Below, piece after piece: positions 62,447 through 64,000 of a stretch of 64,000 nucleotides of DNA. Position 1 is the stretch's first letter. Each line of letters starts with the position of its first letter. Source of the DNA: Actinomadura sp. NAK00032 (GTDB taxonomy: Bacteria; Actinomycetota; Actinomycetes; Streptosporangiales; Streptosporangiaceae); contig NZ_CP054932.1 in the NCBI RefSeq assembly GCF_013364275.1, positions 4,402,001 to 4,466,000 on the forward strand, in the 5' to 3' direction. The position numbers and the translations under genes were made by a program. The notes under the pieces are model-generated. The model saw only the letters and a list, made by a program, of their open reading frames with translations. It was not told the origin of the DNA and searched no databases.

Positions 62447-63820
62447 TCAGACGGCGAAGTCCAGCAGCGGGCGGGCGTTGCTGGGGTGCCGCAGCTTCGA
62501 CAGCGACTCCTTCTCCAGCTGGCGGATCCGCTCGCGGGTCAGCCCGAGGGCCTTGCCGATCTCGTCCAGGGTGCGCGGCGTCCCGTCGTACAGCCCGAAC
62601 CGCATCGCCATGATCTTGGCTTCGCGCGGGGACAGGATGTCCAGGGTGCGGCGCAGCTGGTCGGCCATGAGCTGCCGGTCGACCAGTTCCGACGCCTCGG
62701 GGCTGTCGGTGTCCTCGATGAGGTCGCCGATGCGGGTCTCGCCGTCCTCGCCGATCGTGGAGTCCAGGCTGATCGGCTGGCGGCTGGTGCGCAGCAGCTC
62801 GCGGACCTGCTCGGGGCTCTTGTCCAGCTCGGCGGCGAGCTCCTCCGGGGTGGGCTCGCGGCCGAGCCGCTGGTGCATGTCGCGCTCGACGCGGCTCAGC
62901 TTGCTGAGCATCTCCAGCACGTGCACGGGCAGCCGGATGGTGCGGGCCGAGTCGGCGAAGCCGCGCTGGATGGCCTGCCGGATCCACCACATCGCGTAGG
63001 TGGAGAACTTGTAGCCCTTGGAGTAGTCGAACTTCTCCACGGCGCGGATCAGGCCGAGGTTGCCCTCCTGGACGACGTCCAGCAGCGACAGGCCGCGGTC
63101 GGAGTACTTCTTGGCGACCGACACCACGAGCCGGAGGTTGGCCTCCAGCATGTGGGCCTTGGCGCGGCGGCCGTCGGCGGCGACCCACTCCAGGTCGGCG
63201 CGCACGCCGGGGGAGAGGTTCTCGGTCTCCAGCTTGTGCTCGGCGTAGAGCCCGGCCTCGATGCGCTTGGCGAGGTCGACCTCCTGCTCGGCGGTGAGCA
63301 GCTGGCGGCGCCCGATGGCCTTGAGGTAGGTGTGGACGGAGTCGCCCATGGTGGTGGACTGGTCGTCCAGGTCGGCCCCGGTGTCGGCCTCGGCCTCGGC
63401 GGTGGTGACCTCGAACCCCCCGTCGGCGGGGGCGTCCTTGGCGTCCGCGGGGCCCGCGGGGCCCGCTGCGTCCGGGGTGTCCGCGCCGGCCTTGGCGCCC
63501 TTGCGCGCGGGCTTGGCGGCCTTGCGGGGGGTGCGCTTGTTCGCGGGCCCGGCGGCCGCCTGGGCGGTCTCCCCGCCGTCGTGGTCGGCGGCCGCGGCGA
63601 GCTTGCGCACGGTGTCGGCCTCGCCGGCCAGGCTGATGCCGGCCTCGGACAGCTCGCGCAGGATGGAACGGCCCTGGGCCGGGCTGATCCCGGCGGCCTC
63701 GAAGGCCCCCCGCACCTCGTCGAGCGAGAGGCGCCCTTGGGCGCGGCCCCGCTTGAGGAGGTCGTTGAGCGCGGGGCCCGCCGACTCCGTGAGCGGGGTC
63801 TCGACGGCGCTTCGCGGCAT
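62447..63820 (-). CDS. Principal-type (HrdB/SigA-like) sigma factor
   Basis: A 457-residue group 1/2 sigma-70 factor. Region 1.1 (about residues 10-60: ALNDLLKRGRAQGRLSLDEV) is followed by a Lys/Ala/Pro-rich linker (about 75-145). Region 1.2-2 starts DSVHTYLKAIGRRQLLTAEQ, region 2.4 has FSTYAMWWIRQAIQRGFADS, regions 3.0-3.2 ARTIRLPVHVLEMLSKLSRV, and region 4 ends LTRERIRQLEKESLSKLRHP. The C-terminal end is NARPLLDFAV, unlike the LRDYLD ending of principal HrdB/SigA, so it may be a paralogue (HrdA/C-type) and not the housekeeping copy. ATG at 63820 has GGGAGG about 13 bases upstream. The region upstream to the window end shows no further gene. Confidence 0.9.
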   Translation of the reverse strand: MPRSAVETPLTESAGPALNDLLKRGRAQGRLSLDEVRGAFEAAGISPAQGRSILRELSEAGISLAGEADTVRKLAAAADHDGGETAQAAAGPANKRTPRKAAKPARKGAKAGADTPDAAGPAGPADAKDAPADGGFEVTTAEAEADTGADLDDQSTTMGDSVHTYLKAIGRRQLLTAEQEVDLAKRIEAGLYAEHKLETENLSPGVRADLEWVAADGRRAKAHMLEANLRLVVSVAKKYSDRGLSLLDVVQEGNLGLIRAVEKFDYSKGYKFSTYAMWWIRQAIQRGFADSARTIRLPVHVLEMLSKLSRVERDMHQRLGREPTPEELAAELDKSPEQVRELLRTSRQPISLDSTIGEDGETRIGDLIEDTDSPEASELVDRQLMADQLRRTLDILSPREAKIMAMRFGLYDGTPRTLDEIGKALGLTRERIRQLEKESLSKLRHPSNARPLLDFAV

Positions 63821-64000
63821 GGGGACACCCCCCTCCCTTCGGTGTGAGTGCGGCGCGGATTGTGTGTTCGCTGGTGGCGCACGCACTTAACGGAACGTCG
63901 CACGGCCGGGTCATTGTTCCCAGGGCCGCGGGACGACGGCCCGTCCCCGGGGATCGCGGAGGAACGATCCAGAACGAACTGGTGCCCGGAATGGGTGGGT

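Noticed and set aside
61764..63914. 716-codon minus-strand frame overlapping the sigma factor in another frame
   Set aside because: Repetitive Arg/Gly/Pro composition and no ribosome site; the sigma factor frame has all conserved regions.

Overview
The window comes from a very GC-rich chromosome (well above 70% by eye) with actinobacterial gene content: LutABC, a GarA/FtsR/bifunctional-nuclease cluster like Mycobacterium tuberculosis Rv1827-Rv1830, DUF881/small-basic-protein genes, an NnaR-type regulator, DUF5999, and many GTG/TTG starts. A filamentous actinomycete such as Actinomadura or another member of the Streptosporangiales is my best guess. I saw no phage genes, insertion sequences, CRISPR arrays, tRNA or rRNA.

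Layout. 1-4029: a branched-chain amino acid type ABC importer (livF partial, a fused livM-livG, livH, livK). 4189-9921: amino acid and central metabolism genes (ornithine cyclodeaminase family, succinate-semialdehyde-type dehydrogenase, lactonase, MFS exporter, acyl-CoA thioesterase). 10112-12146: pgi and a small EF-hand protein. 12238-18727: a sugar locus in which a GntR regulator, ascorbate-type PTS IIC, IIB and IIA and a SIS protein run leftward, while an exported protein of unknown family and a PfkB kinase run rightward. A DasR-type operator lies in the divergent promoter region. 18751-23906: AraC regulator, NmrA-like SDR, DUF1772 protein, DUF1838-like exported protein, metallophosphoesterase and TetR. 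24077-25900: thiC behind a TPP riboswitch. 26042-30459: orphan histidine kinase, CDP-alcohol phosphatidyltransferase and a nucleotidyltransferase/degenerate phosphomannomutase fusion. 30481-32532: divergent mocR/lysE pair. 32574-37744: conserved actinobacterial cluster (DUF881, small basic protein, DUF881, GarA-like FHA, FtsR-like MerR, bifunctional nuclease, second MerR). 37748-43708: large membrane flippase-like protein, then gcvP behind a tandem glycine riboswitch. 43858-46410: TPR protein, PPOX enzyme, TEX30-like hydrolase, DUF5999. 46685-49520: lutABC lactate oxidation operon. 49555-51525: TetR and two small enzymes or unknowns. 51486-58668: nitrate assimilation block (nitrate MFS, metallothionein-like protein, NUDIX, nasA, nirD, nnaR, sirohydrochlorin chelatase). 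58602-61103: MarR with a divergent DrrAB-type ABC exporter. 61191-62378: phytase-like esterase. 62447-63820: principal-type sigma factor.

Working together. NarK imports nitrate, NasA reduces it to nitrite, NirD is the small nitrite reductase subunit, and NnaR and CbiX supply regulation and siroheme. Three sites built of four pentamers spaced exactly 11 bp apart match the GlnR box design. They lie upstream of narK, nasA and nirD, and bind these genes into one nitrogen regulon. The glycine and TPP riboswitches give direct metabolite control of gcvP and thiC.

The most unusual observations are short tandem duplications across or beside the stop codons of four unrelated genes (pgi, the SDR, gcvP, lutC), an in-frame low-complexity insertion in gcvP, a pseudokinase-like segment between two membrane modules in the 834-residue protein at 37748, and a sugar locus whose exported protein I cannot place in a family.
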